A DNA stretch of 64,000 bases from Cycas panzhihuaensis (GCA_023213395.1 CM041465.1:14632001-14696000); one strand, 5' to 3'. Counted from the first letter of the stretch, positions 21,745 to 34,329 are shown. The notes: generated from the sequence alone by a model not told the origin. Program-made: numbers and translations.

Positions 21745-22268
21745 GAGAAAAAACAAATGGTTAGGGATGCCAAATAAAGTAAAAAGTAGGCAACAATTAG
21801 ATAAAAATAAGTAAATGAAGCATACAAGAAAATAGAAGCAAATTAAAGTTGAAATAATAGTCAAAAGTGTGTAATATAGGTGGAATTCATCATAAAATTA
21901 CCTTGGTCGTAGGCCTTTAGCACTTAGCTCCAAGGTTTAGGCTGTCCACAACTGATAATAGCATCTCCTTCCTTCAACGTAAATCTTTAATCATACAACT
22001 CCAAGTTAAAAAGTGTGAAAAATATTTTAACAGTAATTTGGTAGTATTTTATTGTTAAAAATTATACCCCCCCCCCTTCCCTCTCTCAATGGAATGGAGG
22101 GATATTTATAGAAGACTACATAGTAATTTAAGACCTATTGGTATAAACCAAACCTTAGGTGAATCCCATGGTTTTTTTCCCATGGATTTGTTAAGGAGGA
22201 ATTAACAAGTTTGTTAGGCCCATTGATTTCCTAACAACTAGGTGTCAAAAATATGTGATTTTTGGCCT
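21745..22268. other. Intergenic or host-like DNA, no gene seen
   Basis: Short AT-rich spacer between TE-D and TE-E with a C homopolymer near 22068-22077. Nothing recognisable. Confidence 0.5.
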
Positions 22269-22273
22269 TGGGA

Positions 22274-22584
22274 TGAAGGAAGGATGGATCTAGGGAATAA
22301 ATCACTCACATACACACAATGGCAATAGAAAATGAAAAAGAGATGAAACAATATATGAGAGAAATCTTGGAGCTATGAATCAATAATGACTCCCTCCTTA
22401 AGATTTTGCCTTTTATTAGTGAGGGTGAGCATTAGGATTAGGATTTTTCCACCTAATGACATAAACCTGAAATTACATCTGAATGCATATAAAGTACATT
22501 TCACTAAGAGACTAATGTTAATAATATATCCTAAGGTCACTTAATTAATTTACAAAAATGACCTTGATACATTAACCTCTTTTA
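22274..22584 (-). repeat. TE-E 3' LTR (311 bp)
   Basis: Matches 33649-33960 and 53016-53326. Starts TGAAGGAAGGATGG; its last dinucleotide is TA where the others have CA. Confidence 0.92.
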
Positions 22585-22607
22585 ATCGCGCCCCCCCTCT
22601 CCTCTTA
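22585..22607 (-). promoter_or_regulatory. TE-E polypurine tract region
   Basis: On the minus strand a purine-rich run (AAGAGGAGAGGGGGGG) lies just inside the 3' LTR. Confidence 0.75.
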
Positions 22608-23060
22608 ATGGTGGAAAGTCATTTTGATAAAATCTATTCTATGATGTCTTCATTTGAGCCTCATTATTATATTAAAATTCTAAATGACACTTTTGTGGTA
22701 AAACCCTTATGGGGAATAAAAACCCATGAACTTTCTAAGATCTATAGGACCTTTTATAAATCAAAATGGATAAAGTGGTTGTTTGATGTAGCGTGATAGC
22801 CAAGCAGCTTAAATGTGTAGCTTAATCTACTAAGTCTCCATATATCGTTTGGTCATCCCCTATGCCCTTTTGGGTTTTCACATGTTTTGATTTTCCAAAA
22901 CTAGTGCAATCCTTATCCTTCCATGCCCACATGGGGTTTTCACAAATAAGATAAAGAAGAGACTTACTTTTATTCTTCCGCACCCACAAGGGGTTTTCAC
23001 GAAGAGAATAGAGTATGATAATCATGTCACCATCTTCTTTGATCAGTCAAAGATAAAGGC
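22608..23060 (-). other. TE-E 3' non-coding tail with repeated CCCACAWGGGGTTTTCAC motif
   Basis: Between the RNase H end and the PPT. The motif GGGGTTTTCAC preceded by CCCACA occurs near 22928 and 22983, and a partial copy GGGTTTTCAC lies near 22869, about 55-60 bases apart. The same array is kept in TE-L (58850-58980). Confidence 0.7.
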
Positions 23061-24583
23061 CCTAAGGGTGAACTGCCTTTGGAACTATTCAAACTTCACC
23101 TTTTGCAAAGATTTAATGAAAATACCAGTTACTTGATTTGTTGTGGGACAGTATTTCAGTTGAATTGTGCCATCATGAATAAGCTCTCTAATCATGTGGA
23201 CTTTTGTACTTATGTATTTAGTATAATTATGAAATACAAGATTTTTTGCCATGTGGATTGTTGATTGATTATCCACATGAAGGCTAGTAGGACTTGTTTG
23301 GATGATATTCAATGTTTCCAATAATTTTCTAAGCCATATTACGTCCTTGCTAGTCTCAGAAATAGCAATGTATTCAACTTCGATAGTTGAATCTACAACT
23401 ATCTTATGCTATCTGGATCTCCATGATATTGGTGTTGTTCCAAGAAATGTTACATACCCAGACATAGATCTTCTGTATCTTTATCTCCTACAAAGTCTGA
23501 ATCTATATATGCAGAAAGCTTAAATTCATTATTAAATTCATACAACAGACCAAATTTGTTGGTTGTCTTTAGGTATTTTAACACTCAAACTGCAGCTTGC
23601 CAATGATTCTTCTTAGGATTTGTCATGAATCATGTAAGAATGTCGAAGAGTGTGCAATATCTGGCCTTGTATTGGTAGTGTAGATGAGACTACCTACAAG
23701 TTTCCTATAGAGTGTTACGTATGTCTCCCTAGTGTCACCATCAGCTGAGAGTTTGGTATTAGGGTCCATAGATAAAGCCACTGGTCGAGCATCTTCTAAC
23801 TAAAACTTGGTTAGAAGATCATTGATGTATTTTTCTTGGGAGAGGAAAATTTTTCCATTCTTTTGTGTTACTTTAATTCCCAAGTAATATTTCAACACAC
23901 TAAGGTCAAACAATTCGTATGTTTTGCCAAAGTCCTTTTTCAGTTGGCTTATTTTATGTTCATTATTACCTATTACTAGCATGTCATCCATAAAGATTAT
24001 GAGATAAGTGACTTTATCCTTTTGGCGCTTGATGAACAATGTTGCATCAATATCTTGGTAGTCACAAACATCGTATCCAAGTTGTCTAATTCTTTCAGAC
24101 AACTTCGCAAACCAAGCACGAGGGGCTTGTTTAAAGATGTACAAGGACTTTCTGAGCCTGGAAACCTTATGCTCTTGACCTTCGTCTCATATCGTTCTGG
24201 CTGAGCCATGTAAATTTCTTCTTCAAGATCTCCATTGAGAAATGCAGTATTAATATCGAGTTGGTGGATTTTTCAACCTTGTTGAGCAACCAAGGCCACA
24301 AGAGTTCTAATTACAAGCCACTTGGTTGTAGGTGTAAAGACTTCAGTGTAGTTGATGCCTTCCCTTTGTGTGAATCCTTTAACTACCAACCTCGCCTTGT
24401 GTTTTTCAAGGGTGTCATCTAATCTATATTTGTTTTTGAACACCTATTTATTTTGAACTACCTTTCTGCCAAGTGGTAAATCAACGAACTCCCATGTATC
24501 GTTCTTGATAAGAGATTAGTACTCTTTGTTCATGGCATTTCTCCAAGTTGTATGCTTTATAGCTTCTTGGTACGAAAAAGACT
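23061..24583 (-). pseudogene. TE-E reverse transcriptase-RNase H, distal part (decayed)
   Basis: RT is visible at 24144-23800 with FKQAPRAWFAKL, the active-site FMDDML (Phe-Met replacing the usual Tyr-Val) and KYYLGIKV. RNase H follows, with LHVDNQSTIHMAKN in 23321-23085. The same FMDDM form is found in TE-L, so it is a family trait. The frame is interrupted on the right by TE-F; the N-terminal RT part is split across 24583 and 28683. Confidence 0.87.
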
Positions 24584-24907
24584 TGTTAGAAAATGCAATT
24601 GAAGCAAATAAGGTCGACAAAATCTTTCACATCAGGTAGATAACAAGCAGAAGCATATCGTATGGGGCACCATATTATCGTAGAAAACCCTTATAGGTGA
24701 AAACCCACAAATGAATAATAATTCACATTATGAAAAAATGATATATTACAAAGATGGTTTTTGATCTATATTTATAGATCTAAAGTGCTAAATATAATTA
24801 TAAATACATCCATTAGGTCACCACAATCGAGACTATTCCTCCACATAATTAGGCATAAAAATATGAGGCTCAGTTTACATTAGGTGGTATGGTCACATAT
24901 TTTAACA
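24584..24907 (-). repeat. TE-F 3' LTR (324 bp)
   Basis: Starts TGTTAGAAAATGCAATTG, ends ATTTTAACA; matches 28359-28682. Contains the GGTGAAAACCCACAAATG motif shared with related LTRs. Confidence 0.93.
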
Positions 24908-24916
24908 TCCCCTCTT
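24908..24916 (-). promoter_or_regulatory. TE-F polypurine tract
   Basis: Minus strand AAGAGGGGA immediately inside the 3' LTR. Confidence 0.8.
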
Positions 24917-26340
24917 AATGTAAATATGGGACAACAAGGATTATCATTGGGAATAAATCCCCTCTCAAGGATAACCTTACCCAACCTAATATGCATGAAT
25001 GTCGATGTAGCGATATTCAGTTGGATATAATGGTGCCATGCCTCGTATGTGCTCAATTCTTTGGAAATACTCCAATAGACCTGCAACCATATAACTCTCT
25101 CTACACCTAACATTTCGTCCATTCAATTCAGTCATATTCCTCTCACTAAACCAAGAGGATGAGCCACTTAAGCCCTGTGAATCGCCTCTTCAAGTCTTCG
25201 TTAAGGAACACAGATATGATATAATATGATATCCAACTAACTGAAGCTATTGAAGTAAGGATCAAACAGACCAATAAGCATAGAGACTGGTGCAAATGTC
25301 TCATCATACCTTAATCCTTCTTCTAGTAGAGATCACATGTGCAACAAGTCTTCAAACTTGCAAATCAATCGGGTTCTTTGCTTCAATACAACTATCCATT
25401 GTGAATTTGTACTCACTAGAATGTTGGTATCTATCTCAAGCTTTGACTGCCATGCTAATCCACAATTTTTTATCATTTTGTAGGTCTTCAACTGTCAACA
25501 GAACATGGGGTTGCAATCCATGTCTCATCATCTAACAACTCCCCATCATCAATCTATCATTAAGTCCTACTTTTGTCTCAAGCATAATGTTAGGCAAACA
25601 AACCTCCACATTTACTAAATAACGACTCAGAAAAGTGAAGTAATAAAAGATAAAACATGTAACCAAATGGCACTCAGCATGATACATCAATAACTCTATA
25701 ACATCTAGACTGATCACATGTATTTCCCCTGCAGATCACACTATTTGTAAGCTAAACAACCCATATGCTTCAAACGCTTGCAAGCATGCTACTGCAATCT
25801 TCATCTAAGATGTGTGCACTCCAATGTACCAAGGGAAACAAATGGAAGGCTTCTGACTTGGTCCAAACACAATATATGAAGGGAAAATATACCAAAAATA
25901 GTCACAACTAGGGGTACTCATACCTGTCCGCTACAGTTTCTGCAAATAAACCATGGGAGGTAAACCAAAACATGCACCTTTGCATCATGATACTCACCTG
26001 CAATACAACCTTACAGGCCAATTGTACATACCATGACAAGGCATAACTGATTTTAAGGCATCTCGTCTTAGACCTTTCCATTCACACTTTAAATTTCATT
26101 AAACACGTCTCAGTTCCACATCAGACTTGTTCAAATGTGCACCCATGTTGAACTAGCATAAATCAGGCCACAAACCTCATGCTATCATCAATCCAACAAC
26201 CATTCATATAAGCAAATTCTGAACCTCATCACCTCATACACATCTGATGCAACAGAACTCGAATATAACTGAATAAATCACACATTTATTTCATATATTT
26301 TACTTAATAATGACATAAATCATGAATTTTGTGCAACGAT
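24917..26340 (-). pseudogene. TE-F pol remnants (scrambled, decayed)
   Basis: Compared with TE-A on the minus strand, short recognisable pieces occur. RT text lies around 25190-25420 (counterparts of TE-A ~1690-1900). An integrase piece lies near 25800-25990 (counterpart of TE-A ~2540-2740). RNase H, most of integrase, protease and gag are missing or beyond recognition. No open frame exceeds about 100 codons. Confidence 0.65.
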
Positions 26341-28346
26341 CAATGCCATACTCAAAATAGTAATAGAGTTTGAAATAACTTGCAGTTAAGGTATCTCAGG
26401 TAAGCTTGCCCTTCTTCGCCCAAACTCACACTCATCCTGCCCATCTTACACCCTTCTCTCGCCCTTAAAATCTGCCCATCAAACTCACCCAACATTGCTC
26501 TCAAACTTGCCCAACTATCACCTAATCTTGTCATGTAATCTCACATGCAACAAGGGTATATCATTGCCTCATATCTCAAACTTCTTTGCCCATAAAAGAA
26601 GCGTGCTTCAATGCACTCTCTTCAACACAACTTGCCATAACACTATCTTAATTACTCTCTCAAATAATCACATGCAAGAGAGTCTAAGCTCGCCTCGTCT
26701 CTCATGCAATTGCATGCAAGAGATTCTCACTTTGCCATTTAAAACACATTTCAATGTCTCCACATACATGCCTTTGAAACTCTAAGACACGCCATTCACT
26801 TTCTTACTCAAGATATAATAAAAGGAATACATGTCCATTTATGCATAATATCTAAAAAGGTGATTTAATATATCTAAAGATCAAAATAATAAAGCAACTT
26901 TAATATCTCAATGGACTACCAATATTCCTTTTAAAATATATCAAGGTAACTTTAGAAGATGGCAATTATCATCCATAAATCAAAAAAGACGTTTTCATAT
27001 ATTAAATCAACATGATTTAATATAATCTATTTTGGACGAATTTATATGAAATATAGCCAAACGTCAACATCGTGTATTATTCATGGGTGATAAAAAGACG
27101 ATGTTGCAGTCGATCCAGGCAATATCAAAAATGATAGCTCGATATGGTTATCATGCAGTAATGAATACATTCAACTACAAGATCATAATCATCACGCAAT
27201 AGTGATATGCAAGCAATTAAATCATTTCTGCATAAGGTCAAATAATCAGTGGTGAGACAAATAATAAGGGGTGACACCACGCATCATCTAGAAAAAAGGC
27301 GGCGGCCATATTACAGTTGCAAATTGTTACATAACATGGGCAACACATTCAAATGGACGACTTTAGTTGCTCAAGCATCATTAATATCACATACAAGCAT
27401 TAATATCAAAGGGCAACTTTATCAGACGATGGCTCCATCATACATAGACAATGAACAAATAGATGGTTGTGCAAGTGTATTCACGGGTGGCTCCCAAAGA
27501 GAATCAACACAGACTGTATTATCTATCACGGTTGGGCAACGCAATGCAAACAGGTGACCCAACATATATGACTACAAATACAGTTGAGGAACATTGAAAT
27601 ATATATACAGACAACCATAATAATGGTGAACAATATATGCAAATGGTGGACACATATATTATCACGCAAAGAATAAACAACGAAGGCTAGGTACATTTGC
27701 GGCTGTAAATATACGGGATGTAATGCAAATATCAAACAATGGCCACCAAATAAATACCATATGCAGCATAAATTCATCAGGCGGTTGGCATAAACATACA
27801 GACCGAAGTCATAGGTGACTAAATAACCATGATATGTTATCATATGCAGCATAGAGTATTATAATCTTACAATCGCCGATATACAAGCGGGTGATAAAGT
27901 ATATTATTATAACCCTAAATTTTATTGATTAGGTAAATATACAGTGAGCATACCTTTAAATTGACCATAATATTATCATTTCATGGAACTGCGACAGGCT
28001 CGCTAGGGTTTCTACACTCTCCCATCGGCAACAGAGGGTTGCCAATTGACTCTAGGGTATCCAAACTCAATGGCAACTTCAAATGGGGATCTGACACCTT
28101 TAGCAGCTTCAAACGATACTCGCATGGCTGGAAACGGAGTCAACGCTCATCTACACACCTCCATGTAGTTCAAAGTACCTACAAACAATGAATAGAAGGC
28201 TACCGGGATCCACTGCGATCACCTACACTACCGTGGCTATCCTACAGGGTTATCAGGTAAGCCAATCTACTAAGGGCAAGCCAACATGACCTGGCACCAT
28301 CGATTGGACTTCTGACAACGTTCATCTGCCTGTGCATGACCTACAT
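26341..28346 (-). other. TE-F leader, non-coding
   Basis: About 2 kb without coding resemblance. 26400-26530 contains many spaced GCCC words in a C-rich plus strand. 26703-26716 is a perfect 14-bp palindrome (CATGCAATTGCATG) next to two copies of CATGCAAGAGA. Confidence 0.55.
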
Positions 28347-28358
28347 GCTCTGATACCA
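28347..28358 (-). promoter_or_regulatory. TE-F primer-binding site
   Basis: Minus strand TGGTATCAGAGC directly beside the 5' LTR. Confidence 0.93.
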
Positions 28359-28682
28359 TGTTAAAAAATGTAACTGAAGCAAACAAAGTTAACAGAATGT
28401 TTCACATCAAGCAGATAACAAGCAGAAGCAAATCGCACGGGACACCATATTGTCATGAGAAACCCTTATGGGTGAAAACCCACAAATGAATAATAATTCA
28501 CATTATGACAAAATGATATGTTATAAAGATGGACTTTGATTTATATTTATAGATCTAAAGTGGCAAATATAATTACAAATGCATCCATTAGGTCACCACA
28601 ATCGAGACTATTCCTCCACATAATTAGGCATAAAAATAGGAGGCCCACTTTACATTAGGTGGTATGGTCACATATTTTAACA
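28359..28682 (-). repeat. TE-F 5' LTR (324 bp)
   Basis: Pairs with 24584-24907; starts TGTTAAAAAATGTAACTG, ends ATTTTAACA. Confidence 0.93.
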
Positions 28683-30240
28683 GAGATCTTCATTAAGAGT
28701 AAGGTGTAGTTATGCCAGTTCAAGCTCAGTATATAATGATTCCTGCATCCTTACTCTATGGGCACTTCGACTACCAGTTTTTTCCACCTCATCTAGTCGT
28801 ATGTCCTTATTGAGTTGGCAAGCTTCTCGAGATCCTTGAGTTGGGAATGAGGTCTGCATTTCTTCAACTTCTTGGTTCTCATCTTGTTCATTAAAATGAT
28901 CATTTTGTGAGGAGGATGTTGATGCCCCTGAGGAAGATGGTCCTTCTACCACTATTTTGCCTTTATCAACTGAAGGTAGAGAGGATGGTTCCTCTATAAT
29001 GGCTTTGCCTTTGTCAACTCTGTTATCTTCAAAGGATGGTGTTGGATGTGCACTCATTGATTCAGAGTCATAGCTTGTATCCTCTGAGGCTCTATTGTCA
29101 GCTTCTAATATTTGGAGTAATTTATTATGTCCTCCCCCCCAAATTTTAGAATCTAAACATTCTACTTGATAACATTATTATAGCAGTGCAAGGCTATTTC
29201 GGAGTCCAGTCTAAGCAACTGATCCTCTATCTCCACAAAAATGACATCTCTGATAACAATGATTTTTCGTTGTGAAAGTATAAAGACCTTATACCCTTTC
29301 GTATACATAGGGTACCCAACAAAGATGCCTTTAAGTGTCCTTGGCTAGAGTTTATTTTGATCTATATACATAATATGAGCATAGCATGTAGAGCCAAATT
29401 TTTGAAGTAGTGAATAATGGGGGCTTGTCCTAACCATTTTTTATTAGGCAATTGTCCTTCCTTTGATGGGCTAACAGCATTGATATAATAAACAGCCATC
29501 CAAATGGCTTCATCCCATATGTAGGCAGGTATATTTTTGTATACCAACATAGTTCGAGCCATGTTTATGATTATCCTGTTCATGCACTCAACAACTCTAT
29601 TTTGTTGTGGAGTAACTGCTACTATTATTTAATGTTTGATGCTATTATCTCGAAGGTAGCTTTCAAACTCATGTGAGGTATATTCACCACCATTATCAGT
29701 TCAAAGACATTTGAGTTAATAACCTGACTCTTTTTCAGTGCAGACTTTGAATTCTTTGAATACGCGGAAACCTTCATCTTTCTTGTGTAGAAAAGCTACC
29801 CATACCTTTCTAGTGAAATCATCAATGAAATAGATGTAATATAGTTTGCCCTTATGTGAAGGAATGGGCATTGGTCTGCATAGATCATAGTGTACTAATT
29901 ATAATGGATGACTCGATTTCCACTGACTTTTGGGAAAGGGTTGTCGATGAGATTTGGCAATGATACAAGCTTCACATTTAAAAGGCTTAGAGGAGAACTT
30001 TAGAAGTGTTACAAAGATCTCTAAGTCTATCAAAGTGAAAATGGCCCATGCGAGCATGCCAAAGAGCTTCTGGTGACAACGTTGGATGGGTCAAAATGGA
30101 GTTAAATGTAAATTCTTCATCGGTACAAAGGCTTTGGGCACAATAGGCTTTAGAAGATGGAGAGCCATTCAATAGAAAAAGTTTGCTAGAGAGATGTCCA
30201 GTCAAGACCACTCGATTAGTTGGAGGGTGAATGACCTAGA
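28683..30240 (-). pseudogene. TE-E integrase and RT start (decayed)
   Basis: Right of TE-F the TE-E polyprotein continues. 28683-28800 is the RT start. The Ser/Glu-rich linker between integrase and RT is in 29057-28710. The integrase C-terminal and core remnants lie at 29583-29362 (MARTMLVYKNIPAYIWDEA) and ~29600-29960. The GAG-pre-integrase motif is in 30211-29987 (ALWHARMGHFHFDRLRDL). Frames change repeatedly. Confidence 0.85.
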
Positions 30241-30389
30241 AAGTCTGATCATTTGTAGTTACACTCAGATTAAATCCATGAGAGACAAGTATGCATAAGA
30301 AGAGCAAGTTTTGTTTGAGATTATGTATGTATAGGACATCAAGCAATGTAAAATCCCTTAAGCCTGGGAGTTTTAGGTGAATGTTACCA

Positions 30390-31740
30390 ATTCCTTCAAT
30401 AGGTTATTGTGATTTATCATCCATGTGAACAACTCCTTAAACATTTGAGTCAAATGTTTGATATAGGTTGCAATTGCACATCATATGTTGAGTTGCTTCT
30501 GTGTCCATGATCCATTATCCATCGATTGAAGCCACATTATTTGTAATTCTAATAGGGCTTGGCATTGATGAAGAGAATTCACAAATGATATATCCACATC
30601 AAACTTCAAAGTATCCCTTTGGTTGGTCAATGCCATTTGATGCTGAAGATCCCTCAATTCTTTGAAAGTGTGCATGTACAAAACCTGCACCACTAAAGGA
30701 TTCTTCACAAATTTCTTCAACATTGTGAGCTCCATGTTTTGGTTGAAACTTGGCCAACTTATAAGTGGAAGTTCTACAGTCTTTTGCAAAGTGTCCTCTA
30801 TGGTTATATCGATCATACATAATAGTTTGATTGCTAGTCCCTGAAAAGGTACTAGTTTGGTCTGACTGTTTTGCTCTTTGTTGAGGTGGCCCTTGGCTTT
30901 AAGACTGTCGAGGTTGTGACTGAGGGTTTGTTTGACCTTGTGGACGGTTTTCCATGTTTCTTCCTCTTCCTCTTGCTCAGTTATTTCCTCTGCCACGAGA
31001 GAGACATCGATTTTTTATGTAGCAAGCTTCTTCTTCCACCTCAAAGGCTGCATCTAGAAGAGATTTAGAGGCTACAAAGTTGGTATCAAAGGTCTTGTCA
31101 AATTCTATAAACTTTTCAGCAAGTAATTTGAAGTTTAGTGTCTTCAATGTTCCACTAGATTGAAAACTTTCAAACAAGTTTTTATAATCAGGGACATGTA
31201 GACATGATTGGATCAAGAATGCCCAAGTTATATATTGGGTCTTAAAATCTTTATCAATTGCATGTTTTATTAGTTGAAGGAAATTTATTGTCTCATGAGC
31301 TTGTCCCTTCTGCAATTTTTATTTGTTCATTTTCAGAATAAGATAAACAAATTCTAAATCTGACTTGGTATCAAGGTTCTTCTTGAGAACTTCAAGAACC
31401 TTCCAAACTGTATCATGCTGCTCTTCATTAATTAAGTTGTGTAAAGAGTGATTAGTAACCAACAGAATTCCTGCACGAATCTTTTCATCATTTATCTCCC
31501 ATTGTAGTTTAGTTGTAGCATCTATAGGAGTTATTGGGGCAGATCCACCGGAAGCAGGTGTTGTAGCTATTGCATGTATGGTGGGTGTAGGTTGCAAGTG
31601 GACTCTCCAAATGCCTTCATACTTTGTAGTATTTTTAACTTGAATGTACCACAAATCCCAATTTTCTTTACCTTTCAATATGCAGTTGACATTCTGCTTG
31701 AATTGGGATAACATGGTGATGATGAAGAAGTAGAAGAGAT
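30390..31740 (-). pseudogene. TE-E gag-protease (decayed)
   Basis: Gag starts near 31713 on the minus strand (MLSQFKQNVNCILKGKENW) and runs through 31319, then 31315-30977, with the capsid LLEAAFEVEEEA-like end. A knuckle follows in 30820-30599 (YDRYNHRGHFAKDC), where two of the three zinc cysteines are now tyrosine. The protease active-site motif near 30500 reads DTEA instead of DSGA/DTGA. The whole is non-functional. Confidence 0.85.
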
Positions 31741-33634
31741 GATAGAAGCATGTGCCACTGACATGTGTGGCTAATACACCTGGCGTAGTAGGGATGTAAA
31801 AATAAATGCTATCATGAGAAGCAAGCAATGATTAAGTATTTTTCAACAACTATGAAAAATAAGTATAAGCAATGGTGCAAGAATAAGGCCTAATGTAGAG
31901 CTGGCAAAGAGTGTTGATGTCTCATGCCACTAACCTCTAACTTATATCTAAATGTAGGTGAGGTTTTGATGCCTAAGGCTTCTAGTATACGATTAGGGCC
32001 TTCACCCGCGATACCCACACCTGCGCTTGGTGATGAAATCCAAGTCACAGTGGAGCCCAAGTACTCACTGTCTTCACCTAGTTCACTAGTGAGCTGTTAT
32101 ACACCTCCTCCAAAGAGTTGAACGGTACGTGTGTATCCCACGAATATGTTAGATATTGGATTAGGTTAATTTTAATCTTGTATTAAGGTTTTCAGTTTTC
32201 CCAGGTGGTTATCAGGATTATCCCTAATTGGAGGCTATGTGTCTAGTTAACCTGTCCCTCCACCACTATTCTAGTTAAGACCAGACCTAGTATGAAACTT
32301 ACACTTCCCTTATAGCTCAGACTTCGGCCAACCGTAATCTATTTCAACAAAGGCAAGTGTGTGCACAAGTCAAGAACTAGTGGTATAAATTACACAGATG
32401 AGATTCCTTTTAGAAATAATATAAGTTGTTTCTGAATAACTGAAAACTAAAATGGAAAGTTGCCAAATGTGCTTGCTTACTTTGTTATTGTTGTTACTTT
32501 ATGTGATGCTTTATGTTATGTATGCAAATAGAAAAAGCATGCTAGATTTAGCAGGGGAATTGAATGTTGCTTCTGAACCAAGGTTTCCCTTACTTTAGTG
32601 CAATGTTTCTAAATTTTGTTTTTGAAATTTCAATACAAAAGCCACAAAGGGCTAAAAAGCGAATCAAATTGCCATTAAGATACTGATTTTTCTAAATCTT
32701 TATGCATGCTATTTTACCCTATTTTATGATTTTTTCACAAAATTTACAAATAATGATAAATAGGTAAATTTTTCTAAAAATTACAAATATAAAGGCCTAA
32801 ATGATAAAATTTAAATTTATGAAAGAAGAAAAAAGTATTCAAAATGTCGTTTCTGATAGATTAGTGAAGTCAGATTTCTAAAAAGACATAAAAATTTTTT
32901 ACCCAAAAAAAACACAAAAGTAGAATCTTGCCAGATCCACTATCTCTGAATCTGAACTTCAATATTTAAAAGTTGTATCTTGACAAGTATATCAACTTTT
33001 CCTTCTGCACCATCTTTAAAATTAGCCAAAAAACTACTTGAAATGCCCTTGTAATATCTTTTGTGGAGTTGAGTAGGAAAATTTAGCATCTGTGAGAAAA
33101 CTGCATAGATCTCACTAACTAGTGGATGAAATTTGATGAGATTTATCTTAAAATGATCCTAAGACATAAATCTACTAAATCTCTCAAAAACATTTTCAGA
33201 TTTTTAGCTTATGTTTAAAAGATTTTATTGGAAAAAGTATCTTAAGTCACTTATCCACAAATCTTACCCTTTTAGTTTAGCCAAAACTCACTATTGTATG
33301 TTGAATCTAAAGCTACTCCAGAAAAAAATAAAATGATCCTCTTGGCAAGGAGACCTTTCATACCAAATTTTATCAAAATTCGAGATGGTCAAAATTTTCA
33401 TAAAATTCTAGGCATTTAATGCTTCTGGGACTGTTTCGACAACCAAATAGCTTCAAAAACCTTCACCTCTAAAATTCTGCACACATAGAGAAAGTAGTAA
33501 TATACAAAGTAATATAATTTTAAGCTCTCAAATTTTAAAAAATTATTAGTGCACTTTCAATACTTTACATTGAAGATGAAGGAGATGCAAAATAACTCCA
33601 TGCAAGTGGAATGGAGTGAATAGATCATCTTCTA
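31741..33634 (-). other. TE-E 5' leader, non-coding
   Basis: About 1.9 kb between PBS and gag. The segment 31960-32260 is homologous, in opposite orientation within this window, to 63480-63745 in the leader of TE-N. This confirms the two belong to one family group. Confidence 0.75.
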
Positions 33635-33646
33635 GCTCTGATACCA
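33635..33646 (-). promoter_or_regulatory. TE-E primer-binding site
   Basis: Minus strand TGGTATCAGAGC, separated from the LTR by two bases, as in TE-N. Confidence 0.92.
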
Positions 33647-33648
33647 CA

Positions 33649-33960
33649 TGAAGGAATGATGGATTTAGGGAATAAATCATTCACATACACATAATGGCAA
33701 TAGAGAATGATAAAAGACATGAAACAAGATATGAAAACAAGCTTAGAGGTGAGAATGAATAATAACTCCCTCCTTGAGATTTCACATTTTATTATTGAGG
33801 GTGAGCATTAGGGTTAGAATTTTCCTACCTAATGACATAAACCTGAAATTACATCTAAATGCACGTAAAGTATATTTCACTAAGAGACTAATACTAACAA
33901 TATATCCTAAGGTCACTTAATTAATCTACACAAATGACCTTGATACATTAACCTCTTTCA
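33649..33960 (-). repeat. TE-E 5' LTR (312 bp)
   Basis: Pairs with 22274-22584; ends CTCTTTCA followed by the target duplication TGGGA. Confidence 0.93.
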
Positions 33961-34099
33961 TGGGAGAGATGTAAGGTTAAATATAACTACTTGTTACCTG
34001 CCATGAAGTCTGTCTCGAATATCCAAAAAGTTGTTAAAAAATATCAATGAATGAGTGAATAAGTGATGCCACAATTTTTTAACAGTGTAATGCTTGCCC

Positions 34100-34317
34100 T
34101 GTTAAAAGTAACGTTTTATCTAGGATATTCCTAACATACTTTGTAAAAATTAAAGTGTATTCAAAATACATTATGAGGATCACGTATCACTTTCTTTTTC
34201 TATCTCAAAATAACAAGTGGCAAGATCACATTGAGTGGTTGCCATTTATCCTGTACAAGATGTGATGTATTTATACATTTATTTTTTATTAATAAAATAT
34301 TGAGAGTTCTTTCTACA
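34100..34317 (+). repeat. TE-G 5' LTR (218 bp)
   Basis: Starts TGTTAAAAGTAACG, ends TCTTTCTACA; pairs with 44543-44760. Confidence 0.93.
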
Positions 34318-34329
34318 TGATATCAGAGT
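34318..34329 (+). promoter_or_regulatory. TE-G primer-binding site
   Basis: TGATATCAGAGT abuts the LTR; two changes from TGGTATCAGAGC. Confidence 0.8.

Larger units (their letters stand above)
24584..28682 (-). mobile_element. TE-F: partly deleted copia element nested in TE-E
   Basis: Minus-strand element with ~324-bp LTRs, a PBS next to the right LTR and a PPT next to the left one. It sits inside the RT region of TE-E, where the homologous uninterrupted site exists in TE-L at about 60551-60563. The flanking target repeat is imperfect (AGACT before, GAGAT after). The 3.45-kb interior is short and contains only scrambled pol remnants and a long leader, so it is a deletion derivative of the TE-A/TE-J type. 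Confidence 0.9.
22274..33960 (-). mobile_element. TE-E: Ty1/copia retrotransposon with TE-F nested inside
   Basis: Minus-strand copia bounded by 311- and 312-bp LTRs and a perfect target duplication TGGGA (22269-22273 and 33961-33965). Without TE-F (24584-28682) it is about 7.6 kb. Reading on the minus strand: LTR, 2-nt spacer, PBS, long leader, gag, zinc knuckle, protease, pre-integrase, integrase, RT, RNase H, a 3' non-coding tail with a repeated motif, PPT, LTR. TE-L in this window is a second copy and serves as a reference. All domains are broken. Confidence 0.93.

Noticed and set aside
22822-23025. Minus-strand 67-codon frame in the TE-E tail as a small protein
   Set aside because: Lies downstream of RNase H in the repeated-motif tail; the like frame in TE-L (59000-58776) runs into the TE-M LTR, so it is not an independent gene.
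27249-27852. Opposed 100-codon frames in the TE-F leader
   Set aside because: No similarity to gag or pol and no conserved motif; probably chance openings in a non-coding leader.
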